Shown in pieces: positions 22,255 through 32,788 of a stretch of 64,000 nt of DNA. Position numbers and translations under genes: made by a program. Under the pieces are notes generated by a model. That model was not told the origin of the DNA and made no database searches. It saw only the letters and a list, made by a program, of their open reading frames with translations. This DNA comes from Hevea brasiliensis. Taxonomy: Eukaryota; Streptophyta; Magnoliopsida; Malpighiales; Euphorbiaceae. Positions within the stretch are counted from its first letter, which is position 1, and each line of letters begins with the position of its first letter. The DNA lies in assembly GCF_030052815.1 (NCBI RefSeq), contig NC_079496.1, forward strand, positions 72,033,652 through 72,097,651. Reading direction: 5' to 3'.

Positions 22255-23012
22255 CTAATTTAAATTTCGTCCTCGAAATTTACCTGATGCAAACAGTTGA
22301 GGGAACTGTTGCCTCATCGTTTCTTCACTTTCCCGAGTTGCCTTCTCGGTGTTGTGGTGCCTCCAAAGCACTTTCACCAATGGAATCTGTTTGTTCCTCA
22401 ACTCTTTCACTTCCCGAGCTAGGATCCGTAGAGGTTCTTCTTCATATGTCAAATTCGGCTGTATTTCAATTTCTTCTTTGGAGATGACATGCGATGGATC
22501 TGAGCGGTATCTTCTGAGCATGGACACATGGAACACATTGTGGATCTTGTCCAGCTCTGGTGGCAAAGCTAGCCTATAGGCCACTGGACCCACACGTTCA
22601 ATAACTTCATATGGGCCAATGAACCTAGGGCTTAACTTACCTTTCCTTCCAAACCTCAATACTTTCCTCCATGGTGACATCTTGAGGAACACTTTGTCGC
22701 CAACCCCATATTCTATTTCTTTTCTCTTCAGGTCGGCATAAGATTTACATGCATGCGAGGCAACTTTGAGATTGGCTTTGATTGATTTTACCTTCTCCTC
22801 GGCTGTTTCACAGTGCAGCCCTACGATTTGTCTTCGCCCAATTCAGTCCAGCACACTGGAGTTCTACATTTTCTCCCATACAGCGCTTCATACGGGGCCA
22901 TTTGGATACTAGCTTGGTAGCTATTGTTGTATGCAAATTCTGCCAGTGGGAGGTATCTATCCCAACTTCCCTCAAACTCAATGACACAACTCCTCAGCAT
23001 ATCCTCAAGAAC
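22255..23012 (-). pseudogene. G distal unit: integrase C-terminus and chromodomain
   Basis: Almost the same as 14347-15104: VLEDML start after the intron, NVFHVSMLRRY, and the chromodomain-like PLRILAREVKELRN end. The intact final frame is 22692-22255. Small replacements relative to the proximal copy (for example D to E in GPYEVIERV and P to A in YRLALPPEL) are conservative. Frame breaks near 22820-22860 again lie at CAG/CTG-type sites. The palindrome at 22262-22281 and polypurine tract at 22244-22256 follow. Confidence 0.88.
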
Positions 23013-23087
23013 CTGACATATATTTCACGTTATTGTTATCATTTCAATTCAATATTTATATCAATTTCATTGGTTTCAATTGTTTAC
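23013..23087 (-). other. Candidate 75-bp intron in G integrase, distal unit
   Basis: Same length, GT...AG borders and phase as 15105-15179, with a single obvious base change inside. Both copies keep the splice-like ends. Confidence 0.75.
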
Positions 23088-23435
23088 CTGGATTACTCTT
23101 TCGGATTGCCCATCCGTCTGAGGATGGAAAGTCATCTTTGAAATGGAGTTGTGTACCCAAGGATTCATGCAACTTCTTCCAAAATCTCAGTGTAAATCTT
23201 GGGTCTCGATCAGATATGATGGAAAGTGGAATTCCATGCAGTCTAACTATCTCACTGATATACAATTCTGCTAACTTCTCCAGTGAGTAGTCAGTCCTAA
23301 CTGGCGAGAAAGTGTCTTGACCGTCAATCTATCAACTATCACCCATGCTGCATCATGTTTCTTCCGGGTGAGAGGTAGACCACTTACAAAATCCATGGTG
23401 ACCCGATCCCATTTCCATTCAGGTATGCGTATAGG
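23088..23435 (-). pseudogene. G distal unit: integrase core
   Basis: Matches 15180-15527. The middle and the SDRDPRF motif are clear (23265-23056 frame). A frame change at about 23128-23135, where the proximal copy has a CTG-CTG stretch, puts the GQSERV motif in another frame, and another lies near 23300-23330. These differences are of the noisy type described in the findings, so the true state may be closer to the proximal copy. Confidence 0.8.
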
Positions 23436-24215
23436 CTATAGCAAACCTGATGGAACCTGATGTTCTGCCTTGACTTGCTGACATGTCAAGCATTTAGTCA
23501 CATAGTCAGCTATGTCTTTCTTCATACCAGGCCACCAATACTGAAGCTTCAGATCATGATACATCTTTGTACTTCCTGGGTGCATAGCATATACACTGGT
23601 GTGTGCCTCTTTTAGAATACTAGCCTTCAATTCCCCATTATCTGGTACACACAGTCTTCCTTTGTAATAGAAACACCCATCTGCTTTCACCTCATAGTCA
23701 GTTGCTTTTCCCTCTGAGATCTTGCTCATAATAGCCATTAACTTTTCATCTGCCTTATGCCCATCTAAAATCTGCTGTAGCAGGTTTGGCCTCACTTGCA
23801 ACTCAGCCAAAATAGCTCCATCTCGAACCAAAGATAGACGGGCATTCAATGATCTCAAAGCTGTGATGGATTTTCTGCTCAAAGCATCAGCAACTATATT
23901 TGCCTTCCCAGGATGGTAGTCAATTACACAGTCATAGTCCTTCAGGAACTCAATCCATCGCCTTTGTCTAAGGTTGAGGTCCTTCTGGGTTGGCAAATAT
24001 TTCAGGCTTTTGTGGTCTGTGTAAATGTAGCACTTTTCACCATACAAGTAATGCCTCCATATCTTCAGTGCGAAGATAATTGCTGCAAGTTCTAGATCAT
24101 GGGTAGGGTAATTCTGTTCATGTGGCCTTAGCTGCCTGGAAGCATAGGCGACCACCTTCCCCTCTTGCATCAATACACACCCTAACCCATTATGTGAGGC
24201 ATCACTATAGACCAC
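23436..24215 (-). pseudogene. G distal unit: RNase H and integrase zinc finger
   Basis: The frame holds [31 protein letters not shown] and the HHCC finger, and ends at the same TAG as the proximal unit. It is separated from reverse transcriptase by a disturbed patch at 24220-24420, in which nearly every CAG/CTG of the proximal copy is altered. The separation may therefore be a sequence artefact rather than a mutation. Confidence 0.88.
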
Positions 24216-25338
24216 AAAGTCTTTTCACGACCTTGTTGTGTGCTGCTGGTGCCTCTGTCAACATAGCCTTCAACTTCTCAAAGCGGTGCGACACTTGTCA
24301 TTCCGGTCAAATCGACATTCTTGTGTAACAACTTGGTCATTGGAGAGCTATTAGGAAAATCCCTTCACAAATCTCTGTAATACCCGGCTAGCCCCAAGAA
24401 GCTTCGACCTCGGTTGTGTTTACGGGAGGCTTCCATTCCATCACTGCTTCTATCTTCTTGGGATCCACCCTAATCCCATCAGCTGACACTATGTGTCCAA
24501 GGAATGCAATCTCATTCAGCCAAAAGTCACACTTGGACAACTTAGCATACAACTTCTTTTCTCTCAGGGTTTGCAGAACAATCCTCAAATGCTCATCATG
24601 TTCTTCCCTGGTCTTGGAGTACACCAGAATATCATCAATAAAGACCACTACGAACTGATCCAGGTATGGATGGAAGATACGGTTCATAAGGTCCATAAAT
24701 GCCGCTGGTGCATTTGTTAGGCCAAAGGGCATCACCAGAAACTCATAATGCCCATACCGGGTCCTGAATGCAGTCTTGGGCACATCTACATCCTTCACTC
24801 TTAACTGATGATACCCTGATCTGAGATCAATCTTAGAAAATACTCCTGCTCCTTTCAACTGATCAAACAGATCATCAATTCTAGGCAACGAATATTTATT
24901 CTTCATAGTCACTTTATTCAACTGCCGGTAATCAATGCAAAGCCTCAAAGTTCCATCCTTCTTTTTCACAAACAGCACTGGAGCTCCCCATGGTGACACA
25001 CTGGGGCGTATGAACCCCTTATCAAGCAACTCTTGCAACTGAGTTTTCAACTCCCTCAATTCAGTAGGTGCCATCCTATAAGGAGCAATGGAAATGGGTG
25101 CTGTACCCGGCAGTGTCTCAATAGCAAATTCGACTTCCCTTTCTGGTGGCAAACCAGGCAACTCTTTAGGAAATACTTCTGGGAAGTCTCTCACTGTGGG
25201 TATGTCACTCAAGTTTGGCTTAGCCTGCCGAGTATCCACCACATGTGCTAGGTAGGCTTCACAGCCTTTTCTCATCATTCTTCTTGCAAGATGCATTTGA
25301 GATGACATTGGACAAGAAATCTGTCCTTTCACCCACAA
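24216..25338 (-). pseudogene. G distal unit: reverse transcriptase
   Basis: Unlike the proximal copy, this one keeps the full palm start: the [19 protein letters not shown] block and [15 protein letters not shown] at 24881-24960, the 80 bp missing at 16980. It continues with [22 protein letters not shown] and [13 protein letters not shown]. The upstream end includes the [17 protein letters not shown] linker from protease. It is the best-preserved RT in the window, broken only at its two ends (about 25300-25345 and 24388-24420), both at noisy patches. Confidence 0.93.
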
Positions 25339-25799
25339 GCTGTAATTTCATTACCCTCGGAGTTTTTAGAAATCCTCTTCAGTTTGCAATCAACTATTGC
25401 CTGATGACGTGATAACCAGTCCATTCCCAATATCACGTCAAACTCATGGAAGGGCAACTCAATCAGGTCTGCCAAGAATTTATACCCCTGAATCCTCAAA
25501 GGGCAACCCTTGTATACCTTGTTCACCACTACATTGTGGCCTAATGGATTAGTGACCAGAATGTCTTGGTCACTCTCCCCTACTAGTATCCCCCTTTCTA
25601 CGGGTAGGTTGATGCAAATGTATGAATGGGTGGATCCTGGATCCACCAATGCATGCACAGGTGTAGTGTAGAGGGAGAACGTACCCCTGATGACGTCCGG
25701 GGCATCTTGCTCCTCCTGAGCTCTCGGGGCATAATTTACGGCAGGTGGTACATTATCGGCCTCTCTGTGGCTCGGATCTGAGCCTCGAGATGGTCCCAC
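25329..25799 (-). pseudogene. G distal unit: aspartic protease
   Basis: HALVDPGSTHSYI, DILVTNPLGH and FDVILGMDWL are as in the proximal copy. The frame ends at about 25345 after KRIS, with one-base differences near 25338-25368 against 17330-17400. It lies directly downstream of gag in the same polyprotein. Confidence 0.9.
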
Positions 25800-26944
25800 G
25801 GCGTCGGATTTACGGACCTTCTACCCCTTGGTGGTGCGGGGCGGTGCATGCGCTTGTGTTGGAGCAGCTGTAGTAGTTCTGCGTGGACAGTTCTTCAACT
25901 GATGCTCTGTTGACCCACACCTCAAGCAAGCACCAGTCACTCTCCAACACTCCCCCTTATGCCATTTTTGACAGTGTGGACATGCAGAAGATGTTGGGGC
26001 TGGTCCCCTGAACCCCATCCCTGGAGAGCTGCCCACTGATGGTTTGGACTGACCTCTCCTAGGGGTGAGCGTGGCACTGGGCCCACAGGTGACCACCTCG
26101 TGGGCTGACCGAACTCGTGCGGGAGGACCCTTAAACTTCTTCCCAAATCCGGGAGCGGAACTAGGCGACTGGTCCCCTCTTCTGCTGTCTATCCCTTACA
26201 GTGCATTCACTAATTCTTACTTTTTCCACCTTTATTGCAGCTTCCACTAACTTGGTAAATTCTGTGATTCCCAAGGCAGTGAGCTGGATCTTGATGTTGT
26301 CATTTAGTCCCTCTTCAAATCTCTTGCATCTTTCAGCTTCATTTGGGACTATCTCCCTTCCATAGCGGCTTAATCGGACGAATTCTTTCTCATACTAAGC
26401 CACTGACAATTGTCTCTGCCTCAGGTTAATAAATTCTCTTCTTCTCTCTTCCAGGTATACAGTACCCACATATTTCTTCTTGAACTCAGAGAGAAAGAAG
26501 TCCCAAGTTCTGACTTCCGCTGCACTTCACTGACACGGTGTCCCACCACTCATATGCATCATCTTGCAAGAAAGAGATGGCGACTTCTGTGTTTTGCTCT
26601 GGAGTGCAGTGGAGCTGTTTTAGTACTCTGCCTGTTCTGTTCAACCAATTCTCGGTTGCAACAGAGTCATCTTCTCTCTTGCCATAGAAGTCCACAGCTC
26701 CAAACTTCCTTAGCCTTTCTAGGTGTGATTTCTGCTGTGGAGCTGGTGGTGGTGGTGGTGTCTTTGGCATTACCCGGCCATTTGTCTAAAGAAGTCGGCC
26801 ATTTGTTGGAACATGGCTGTGGAGGCCGAGCAGCTCTGCTTGAGCCGGGCGGAGCGCATTCTCTCATGCCCCGGGCCTCACTGCTGCAGGTGGAGCATGA
26901 CTCTCTACTTCCTCCTCAACGGCTCTCTGAGATGAAGGATCCAT
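25800..26944 (-). pseudogene. G distal unit: gag
   Basis: Starts at ATG 26944-26942. The same gag domain and the same pair of knuckles (CPHCQKWHKGEC and CLRCGSTEHQLKNC, inside 26096-25821) are present. The TAG after the RQLSV motif (about 26398) is shared with the proximal unit. Extra frame changes near 26060-26170, 26505-26535 and 26760-26870 fall in CAG/CTG/CCGG-rich sequence and differ from the proximal copy. Confidence 0.86.
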
Positions 26945-27054
26945 AACCTATTCAAAATAAGAAAGATAAACAGATCTGCGTTAGTGTCACCTCAACTCTT
27001 ACAAATGCAATGCATGGTATGGACTCAATCTAGGCCCAGAAACGCCTAAACCGT

Positions 27055-27066
27055 GCTCTGATACCA
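27055..27066 (-). promoter_or_regulatory. Primer binding site, distal G unit
   Basis: TGGTATCAGAGC in minus sense, five bases from LTR 3. Confidence 0.9.
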
Positions 27067-27071
27067 CTAAA

Positions 27072-29126
27072 TGTGACACCCCTTACCCGTACAAGATACC
27101 CGAGTAAGTAATGCCACACGGTGTCTGGCACACTCTAATATTCCTCAATTAATTTATATCATGCTTTTGCATATAATTTATGAAATACAATTTATTTAAA
27201 CCATTTATCAAAAGTATCATTCATTTAAGGTTCAAAATTTTAAAGAAAATCCATGAGTACCGGCTAAAAATGGAGAAAACCGTTCTTCGGAACCTGTTAA
27301 AAACACTTCCAATATTTTTATTCCATCATCTCAAACTCCAATATCCAAAATCTCAACAATATTTCTCAATAGCAAATTCTCAATAATCTTTTCCTTTCAC
27401 AAACATCCATTTCTCATATACAAGCGATAAATACATGCTCAAATTTTTGCATTCATAGTCATAACTTTCATTATTTACATGGACATCAAAATATATTACA
27501 TGAGTTCAAATACATATGAAAAAGTAAAAATCTACTACAAAATATCAAAATGACAAAATGACACCTAGTGCCCTACCAATGCAATCGCAGTAGTGAGGTG
27601 ACACGGACACTGCGCAGAACTGCAGGATGGACTCACCCAGTCTGTGGTCTACTGGGCTCACGATCGGGATCTCCAGTACCTACGCGTGGCAAAAGCAACG
27701 CGCTAAGCAATAATGCTTAGTGGTGCAATAATAAAATAACAAGAAATAACAGATATAAATATGTATTGCATGTACATGTTTTGTTTGTCATGTATTTGTA
27801 TATCCATTCATTTATTTCTTCTACATTGCTCATTTTCATTCATTTGGTTGCCCAAGTAACCTACACTAGACGACTGGACTGGATAACGGGTAAACTGGCA
27901 CTGGGTATCTAGTACCTCGGGCCGTCACACCATCGGTTGCATATGCATCACCCGGCAGGCAAATGCAACAGCTACCAAGTCAGAATAATCTCAGGCACAA
28001 GGCCAAGTCTCAATGCAAAGTCAGAATGGCTAAAAGCCATGAAATCACAGAATGGCATTTTTGCCATGTGCAGTACTACTAACTGAACCCTATTGGCATG
28101 CCAAACTATCCAAACCAATCTTGTTAGGTATACTAGGGCATTTGAAACTTTTAAATTCTTCAATTTGTGAATTTCAAATTTTTGGTGTCACTATTCATCA
28201 TTGGTCAACAAAAATGTTGACTTTTAGAATAAAAATGTGTACATTGACTTTGGCACTCCCAACATACCACATTTGGTGTTTAAAACTTGTTGGCATTAAG
28301 TGTCAATACCATTCCAAAGTGTAACTCAACAAAAGCAGAATTTTCAGTTTTGGTGAGTCAATTTCACTGTTCCATTGGACACTGTTACTGTAGGAATTTG
28401 AAGAAATGTAAAACATGAAAGTTGTTCCTTATTTTGTCTAGTTGAATTTCCTTTTTTGAATCACTCCATTTGGAGTTTTGTAGCTCTAGATATGGTCCAA
28501 AGACCCAAGCTGGCTGAATGTGCATTCTGCAGAAAATTACCATATCTACAGTGCATGAACAGTAACTAGAGTCACTTGGTTGGATGGGTTCTGGCCATAA
28601 TTTTGGGTAGGTTCCTTCATGAAAGTTGTTTGTCTATGTCTTAACTTGTTGCTGTAAAAATGTCAGGTCAATTGACCAAATTTACAGTGAGTTATGGCCA
28701 AATGAACAGTTACTGTTCATTTGGCCAATTCTGCAGAATCAGTTTCAGGGTTCCGGATTGGGGCCAAGTTTTGGTCCTCTTGCTTTGGTCCTTTGGGCAT
28801 GGTTTCTTCAGCAAAAATGTGCCATTATAAACCTAGTTTCATGTCCAAATGGCCAAACACCAATTGGACTAACACAGCCAAAGTTATGGCTGTGTAATTG
28901 GACTGAATTTTCAGTCACCATTCTGCACCCTCTAGGCAGCACACACCTTCCCTTTGCCATGCTTTATTCCAGTCCCAATTAAGGTCAAATTCCTTCAAAT
29001 GGTCACTAATTGACCATTAGGATGCACTTTAACAATTTCATAAGCCAAGCTAATTTTTACTTCCCAAAACCCTAGCTTCACAATATAATTTCTACAGGGT
29101 GCCTTAGTTAGCATACCAATTCATCA

Positions 29127-29163
<37 letters not shown>

Positions 29164-30206
29164 TCAACATCATTTTTAGTCCACTTTAAGACCAACAAAA
29201 CACTTATTCCTATACCTTCAATAAGGATGCCGAATTCTATATTGGACATACACATGAGTTTGGTTCATTTCATTCACAAATACTTGTTGGTTTCAAGTCC
29301 TTAACATAGAAATTAAAAGTTTTAAGTGTATATATGCACTAACCATGTTGTATGCCAATCCAAGCTTGAGAAAGCTTCACTTTCTTTCTTCTTCTTGGCT
29401 GCCAAAAGATTATGCAAGGTGCTAGGACAAATTTTAGTGAAGCTAGGTTATGATTTTATGGTGGAAACAAAGGAGAAATTAAGCTTTTGATGGCACATCA
29501 ATGGAGGAAGGAGGGAAGGGATTTCGGCTGCTTGAGGAAAGGGGTGGCTGCTGCAAATTTTGGTGGATTTAGTCTTCATTTAGTCTTTTATTTAGTTAGT
29601 CAAAGGATGGCTAAATTGTGATTGGTCCAAATTTTCTTAATGACATCACCATGATGTCATAATTAGGCTTTTTCCTCATTTTCTTTCCTTTCCTTTCCTC
29701 CACTACTCATTTTCAATTTAATTTCTAGTAATGTTTATTCATATTTTACATTATATTAATTATTTACTCAACTGGACAAGTCGGCCAAAAATCACCTTGG
29801 AAGGCGAAATGACCAAAATGCCCTCCGTTTGGCTTAACGGGTCAAAATCGTCTATACCGATTGAAATATTTTTCTAGGTATTTTCTTGGCATTCTAATGC
29901 CATGGGAACCTCAATTACCCTTCTCTGGAGTCCCAAAAATTATTTTATAATTTTTCCCCCGGGTCTAGGGCTCCTCGTTGCGAGAACCGCAACTTCCCTC
30001 CGGTTACCCATCGCTTGGGCACCGGCTCGTTTTGCTTGGTTGTATTTTATTTCTAAAATTTTTACTAAGTGTTTCTTATTAATATTTGAGTTAATTATGG
30101 TTTCTGACTTTAGTTTAAATATTTTTCCGGACGTTCTAGCTGTCCGAACCGACACCGGTCAATGGAACAGTAGGATGTACGGAGTGGTTACCGGGAGGGT
30201 GTTACA
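27072..30206 (-). repeat. G LTR 3 (5' LTR of the distal unit), 3135 bp
   Basis: It runs TGTGACACC...GGTGTTACA on the plus strand and is followed by TCCTC, matching the left end of the array. The AT run is 29129-29161. It is very similar to LTR 1 and LTR 2. Confidence 0.92.
27703..27720 (-). promoter_or_regulatory. R-region stem-loop 1, G LTR 3
   Basis: Same CTAAGCA/TGCTTAG stem as the other two G LTRs. Confidence 0.55.
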
Positions 30207-30211
30207 TCCTC
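30207..30211. repeat. Target-site duplication TCCTC, right copy
   Basis: Pairs with 11193-11197; host L gag resumes directly after it. Confidence 0.9.
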
Positions 30212-30740
30212 TATCTGGACAGCAGAGTACCAGAAGTTTCCACCCTCCCCGCCAATGTGAAACTTATGGAAGAAATCATAGTGGGGTATGCCACAAGGCT
30301 ATTGGAGCCTGTTATAACTGTGGAGGCATAGGGCACTTTGCCAAGGACTGCACCAGTACTCGCAGAGTTGGACCACCTCCTACTACAGCTGAAGGGTCAG
30401 TTCAAAGCCTTGTCACTAGAGGTTCACAACCACCCAGCAGGGGTAGAGGCAGGGGTAAAGGTAACCCAGTAGGCAGCCAAGGCACTGTGAATCAGTCAAA
30501 GCAAGGCAGTGCTGCAGTCAGAGTCTATGCAATGAGACAGAGAGAAGAGGTCGAGACATCTAATGTTGTGGCTAGTACCTTCTCAACTTTTAATCAAGAT
30601 GTGTTTTTATTATTTGATCCGAGTTCTACCCATTCCTATGTGAGTGCTAGCATCATTGATTGCATTGCTGTTCCATGTACAAAAATGGACTTTGAGGTGC
30701 TAGTAACAAGTCCACTAGGACAAGAGGTCAGGGTTAATTG
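30212..30740 (+). pseudogene. L-family gag, second fragment, and start of protease
   Basis: This is the continuation of the gag cut at 11197. It has a damaged first knuckle (C-E-T-Y in place of C-x-x-C, then HSGVC), an intact second knuckle CYNCGGIGHFAKDC, a Ser/Gly/Arg-rich basic linker (RGRGRGKGN), a YAMRQREE motif and a protease-like segment (FLLFDPSSTHSYVSAS, DFEVLVTSPLG). The catalytic loop reads D-P-S-S in place of the usual D-S/T-G or D-P-G, so it would probably be inactive. It stops at 30740, where the sequence jumps to L LTR. No reverse transcriptase follows. Confidence 0.88.
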
Positions 30741-31814
30741 AAAAGCATTGTAAATGGTTTGAAACCACAACTATCATGTATATTGATTGAATTCCTCGCT
30801 AGCTTGTCTAGTGGGACGAATTGAATTCCCTCTCTAGCTGAAGTGTTGAGGTGTGTGCCTGTTGAGGACGAATAGAATGAGTACTCATATTATTGTTAGC
30901 TAGCTATGTTATTCCTCATTAGCCATCGACTTTTGGGATGAATTGAATTCCTCACTAGCCATTGGCTTTTGGGATGAATTGAACTTTGGAACGTGATTAA
31001 GCTCTGTGTGTGATTTATTGATATTCATTGTAATATTGTGAAATGGAGTTTAAATTCTTATTGACATTCACTGTCTTTGAGTTTAACTATGGTTTTAAGT
31101 ATCCACTATTTATATGACTTATGAATTGTGATTTAAAGTTATATTTGGTTAATGTTGTGCACCATTAAGACAATGGCTCAGCGACAGCTTTTCATTGCTG
31201 TCGTAGATAGACTGACTGACAGGACAGCAGACTAGGCTGCTAGTACTACACTGAGAGATCATCAGGTATATTGAGTATACCATATTTTGCATTTTGTATT
31301 GTAATGTATGTTCACTGTATGTATATAATGTTCTTGGTTTTGAGGAGTTGTAAATTAAAATTATACATTGAAGTTGTAAAATAAATTGTAAATTATTTTG
31401 TTTTGTAAATATTGTGATATATATTTATTTTATCTCAGCCATTGGAAATGCTGAAAAATTATTGTGGATTTGAGTTGAGAAACATATTGTGTTGATTAAA
31501 TGTTGGAGTTTGACGTTGAGAAATATATTTGAAGTGCTTTTTATAAGTTTTTGAAGAACTGTTTTATTTAAAATACAGATGGCACTCCGCCAAAATTTTT
31601 ACCAAAATTACTAATAATTCAAATGTGTTAGCTATTTCACTTCAGTTTTAAAAATTTTTTAACACCTGTAAATAGTGCTCACCACTAAGAAGAAGTAAGA
31701 AAAGTTTTAAAATCCCTTATAGTGTATTTAATGGGTTAGCAGTAGATGAAGTTGGTAATTCATTAGGTATACTACGGGATCATGTTATGCCTTACGGAGG
31801 GGTAGGGTGTGACA
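30741..31814 (+). repeat. 3' LTR tail of the left L element
   Basis: It matches the last part of L LTRs, including the TTCCTC/GGGATGAATTG repeat block (about 30787-30980), the stem-loop at 31181-31203, the TTTTTGAAGAACTGTTTTAT stretch and the end GGGTGTGACA at 31814. The join at 30741 leaves out the rest of the interior and the first two thirds or more of the LTR, so a deletion is inferred. Confidence 0.82.
31181..31203 (+). promoter_or_regulatory. R-region stem-loop 2, left L element
   Basis: GCGACAGC...GCTGTCG forms a stem around TTTTCATT. Compared with GCGATAGC/GCTATCGC at 43270-43293, the T-A pair has become C-G with both sides changed. Confidence 0.55.
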
Positions 31815-32788
31815 GGGAACCCTTGGAATTAAATTTTGGGACATAAGTAAAGGTTTATTGAAATGTAATTGACATTAGAAATATCAAAGAAAAATTAATA
31901 AATTAGTACAAAGAAAAATGAAAAATCGAGAAATAGACAAAAATCTGTGCTATCGAAAAATTGGGAATACAACTCAAAGAGGGGCATTTTGGTCATTTGA
32001 CACCTAGAGTTGTCTTTTGACCTCAATGTCCATTAAAAATAAATGATATTATACTTTGAAAATGTCATGAAAAATTAAAATGAGATACAATATGTAAATA
32101 GTGAAAGAATTGAGAAAAATGTGCAAATTAGGAAACTTGGAATAATTAAACAATAAAGATATCTTAGTGCTGCACTAAAATTAAAATATGGGACCATATA
32201 AACCACTTAAGGACAAATTTTCTTTCCCACTAACAACTTCATCCTCAACCTCACTCTCACTTGCCGAAATGAATCCTCCATGAAAGCTCCATTGCCGCCC
32301 ATGCATGAAGCTCTCTATCTCCATCATAAAGCCATCATTTCCACTTGGATCCTTCATTAAAGCTTGCCTACTCACCTTGGAGAAGATATTGGGAACAAGA
32401 AAAAGAAGATTTGGTGAAGTTCTAGGGAAGTTCTCAAGTGGTAAGTGTCCAAATCCTCTCCCTTGCTTTAGTAAACCTTGTGTTTAGATTGAGGTGAGTA
32501 ATTTGGTGAAGAGAAATGAAGAAAATATTGAGTTATGAACTTGTACATTTTTGGAAGCCATGAAATTTTGCTGTGTTTGAGTTTTTCTTACCTGTAATGG
32601 ATGGGAATTAAGGTTGATTAACTCAAATGGAAGTTATAGTAGGTTAATGTCTAAGTATGTGCATGTTAGTGCTTGAATTAAGGGTTTGAAAATGGGACTT
32701 TGATACTTTGGTAAATTGCCATTTTGGCAGCCTATAATATTATGAAATTGTATGTGAGTTTATGTAATTTATTGATGAGATGTGATGG
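31815..32788 (+). repeat. G2 5' LTR, first visible piece
   Basis: It starts GGGAACCCT, matching L LTR position about 259 (40056), and continues parallel to 40056-41050, including GGGGCATTTTGGTCATTTGAC at about 31981. It is more diverged than the other copies. I place it as the interrupted LTR of G2, into which the left L element inserted; the first roughly 260 bp would lie left of the window. It could also be a separate old L LTR. Confidence 0.6.
32784..32788. repeat. Target-site duplication GATGG, left copy of the solo LTR
   Basis: Matches 35755-35759 on the other side of the solo LTR. Confidence 0.85.

Larger units (their letters stand above)
11198..30206 (-). mobile_element. G-family Ty3/gypsy array: LTR-interior-LTR-interior-LTR
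   Basis: Three LTRs (11198-14335, 19066-22243, 27072-30206) separate two complete but broken interiors read on the minus strand. Each interior has primer site, gag, protease, reverse transcriptase, RNase H, integrase, chromodomain and polypurine tract. The reverse transcriptase to integrase order and C-terminal chromodomain are those of Ty3/gypsy chromoviruses, with Tekay/Del-like features. The middle LTR serves both units. A single TCCTC pair brackets the array, so it behaves as one insertion that later became tandem, or was inserted as a tandem. Confidence 0.93.

Noticed and set aside
30741..31814. Independent host gene or unique DNA between elements
   Set aside because: It aligns with the 3' part of L LTRs, including the R-region stem-loop and the GGGTGTGACA end.
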